Below, piece by piece: positions 63,038-64,000 of a DNA stretch of 64,000 bases. This DNA comes from DATCMH01 sp036563505 (GTDB taxonomy: Bacteria > Pseudomonadota > Alphaproteobacteria > Rhizobiales > Beijerinckiaceae), in NCBI GenBank assembly GCA_036563505.1, contig DATCMH010000007.1, positions 1 to 64,000 on the forward strand, written 5' to 3'. Position 1 is the first letter of the stretch, and the number at the start of each line of letters is the position of its first letter. The notes beneath the pieces are model-generated. The model was not told where the DNA came from and made no database searches. It saw only the letters and a list, made by a program, of their open reading frames with translations. A program made the position numbers and the translations under genes.

Positions 63038-63062
63038 CCGTAGCGCAACGCTTGCGCTACGG
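63038..63062. terminator. Perfect inverted repeat between dps and the kinase gene
   Basis: CCGTAGCGCAA and TTGCGCTACGG pair over 11 bases with a three-base loop. It sits 66 bases beyond the dps stop on the minus strand, and 48 bases before the kinase start. No T tract, so termination is only a possibility. Confidence 0.45.
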
Positions 63063-63127
63063 CACCTCGCTTCCGCTGCGTTTCCAAGGATTCGGCGCGG
63101 GTCCGCTTCGACCTGCGGCGACCTTTG

Positions 63128-63667
63128 TCAGTGACCGCTCTCGTCGGTGCCGCGGCTCGTCTCATAGAGGAACCAAACCCGCTCTTCGGTCTGATCGATG
63201 TACTCCTCGAGCAGGCTGGCGCTCGCGACATCCTCGTGCTCGTCGCAGACGTCGTGCGCCTGGCGCATCGCGGCGACCATGGCCTGGTTGTCGGCGAGGA
63301 GTTCGCGCAGCATCGCGCCCGGGGGCACCATCTCGGCATCGTTGTCGGCGATGCTCTGCAGCCGCGAGACGTGGCCGATCGAGCGCAGGGTCGAACCGCC
63401 GATCTTGCGCACCCGCTCGGCGAGCGGGTCGGTGGTGGCGAAGATCTGCGTCGCGTGCTCCTCGAACATGCGGTGGTAGTCCCGGAAGTTCGGTCCGCTG
63501 ACGTGCCAGTGGAAGTTCTTCGTCTTGAGGTAGAGCGCGAAAGCATCGGCGAGGAGGCCGTTGAGCGCCGCGGAGACTGCCTCCACGCCCTCCGGCGAGA
63601 GGTCGGTGGGCGTGTCGAGCGGCGCCGGAGCCCTGGCAGCCGTCTTCAGCTTGCGAACGTTCGGCAT
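63128..63667 (-). CDS. dps: DNA-binding ferritin-like protein Dps
   Basis: A 179-residue Dps: a 12-subunit ferritin-like cage that oxidises and stores iron with H2O2 and protects DNA. Ferroxidase ligands are present: H53 (NFHWHVSGPNF), H65, E69, D80 and E84 (TTDPLAERVRKIGG). The N-terminal 25 residues (KLKTAARAPAPLDTP) are basic and could contact DNA. A consensus EcfG promoter precedes it. The start at 63667 (MPNVRKLKT) is preferred over a longer frame of 27 residues. Confidence 0.96.
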   Translation of the reverse strand: MPNVRKLKTAARAPAPLDTPTDLSPEGVEAVSAALNGLLADAFALYLKTKNFHWHVSGPNFRDYHRMFEEHATQIFATTDPLAERVRKIGGSTLRSIGHVSRLQSIADNDAEMVPPGAMLRELLADNQAMVAAMRQAHDVCDEHEDVASASLLEEYIDQTEERVWFLYETSRGTDESGH

Positions 63668-63728
63668 GGAAGTCACCTCGGGTCGGGATGGCGGGAGCGC
63701 GTGGGGCGAGGCCCGTCGGCACGCCGGG

Positions 63729-63754
63729 AACGGCGGGCCAAGCCGCACGGTTCC
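63729..63754 (-). promoter_or_regulatory. EcfG-type promoter of dps
   Basis: Minus strand: GGAAC, 17 bases, CGTT, the exact consensus of the alphaproteobacterial general stress sigma factor. The -10 ends 62 bases before the dps start codon. Confidence 0.75.
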
Positions 63755-63895
63755 AGTGGTCTACCCGGGTGAGCGCCGTTGCCGCGGACGGGGGGATGCC
63801 GTAACGTTCGTACCGAACAGAGCCGGCATCGCGAGCTCTGACCGTGCAGACCCGTTCCAGGGTTCTTGCCGACGCGTGAACCTGAGGTCGATCGC

Positions 63896-64000
63896 ATGAG
63901 CGCCGCCGAGACGCTTTCGCCCCGGCCCGCTCCGTCCTGGGACGAGGCGGCGCGGGTCGCGGCCCTGCGCCGCTATCGCATCCTCGACACTCCCGCAGAG
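63896..64000 (+). CDS. Start of a GAF-domain protein (cut by window end)
   Basis: Thirty-five codons: MSAAETLSPRPAPSWDEAAR then VAALRRYRILDTPAE. The phrase LRRYxILDTP is the usual beginning of a GAF domain in sensor kinases and diguanylate cyclases, so this is probably another signalling protein. The rest is beyond the window. Divergent from dps, 228 bases apart. Confidence 0.6.
   Translation, partial: MSAAETLSPRPAPSWDEAARVAALRRYRILDTPAE

Noticed and set aside
63727..63755. EcfG promoter toward the GAF-domain gene
   Set aside because: GGAAC is present on the plus strand too, because the site is partly palindromic, but the -10 reads GGTT rather than CGTT and the distance to the gene is 136 bases or more.

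Overview
The window is 64 kb of high-GC chromosomal DNA from an alphaproteobacterium of the order Hyphomicrobiales (Rhizobiales), most likely a Methylobacterium/Methylorubrum-like organism. The indications are the aroQ-accB-accC-aat run with NDUFA12 and DUF2155 genes nearby, a B12-dependent class II ribonucleotide reductase as a 1,237-residue protein, an RNase E whose S1 domain carries a large acidic insert, a complete SUF operon with an Irr-type iron box, and promoters of the PhyR/EcfG general-stress type. The genus is an inference, not a proof. I see no rRNA, tRNA, CRISPR array, prophage, transposase or plasmid function; this is mainly core genome.

Layout: 0-6.5 kb holds xthA, a CREST/ceramidase-like membrane hydrolase, a RocB-like M20 peptidase, four small exported proteins and a DoxX protein. 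6.6-10.3 kb is nrdJ, with a NrdR box about 280 bp upstream. 11.1-18.7 kb contains NDUFA12, a transglutaminase, DUF2155 and RTX-type proteins, aat, accC, accB, aroQ and a DsbA-like oxidoreductase. 19-31 kb carries an aminotransferase, rne, an N-acetylmuramoyl-alanine amidase, PBP1A, prfB (with its programmed +1 frameshift intact), an M23 peptidase and a PrxQ-type peroxiredoxin. 31-38 kb has a giant AsmA/YhdP-like protein, tyrS, anmK and an alpha/beta hydrolase.

38-45.7 kb is the Fe-S assembly operon: cysteine desulfurase 1, sufB, sufC, sufD, sufS, a DUF59 protein, sufA and a TfoX-N remnant. It lies behind a 23-bp perfect palindrome of the Irr/ICE type that overlaps a sigma70-like promoter. 45.7-58 kb holds a diguanylate cyclase, an RhlE helicase, hydrolases, a beta-barrel outer membrane protein, an XRE regulator, a GST, rlmJ, a secreted RNase T2 with a translationally coupled exported partner, an extensin-like lipoprotein, an amidase and a 33-residue membrane protein between a structured leader and a strong terminator. 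58-64 kb has ettA, a DUF1269 membrane protein, a lipoprotein, a CHASE/HWE-type sensor kinase, dps and the start of a GAF-domain gene. dps and the DUF1269 gene each have a GGAAC-N16/17-CGTT promoter, so this end looks like part of the general stress response.

Three families of non-coding palindromic repeats punctuate the region: five copies of a roughly 200-bp composite (A), two copies of a roughly 290-bp composite (B), and two full copies plus one remnant of a roughly 120-bp element (C). No wholly new multi-gene system is evident. The best leads are the regulatory sites (Irr box, NrdR box, EcfG promoters), the small-protein island at 57.5-57.85 kb, the RNase T2 pair, the sufA/TfoX in-frame junction and the repeat families.
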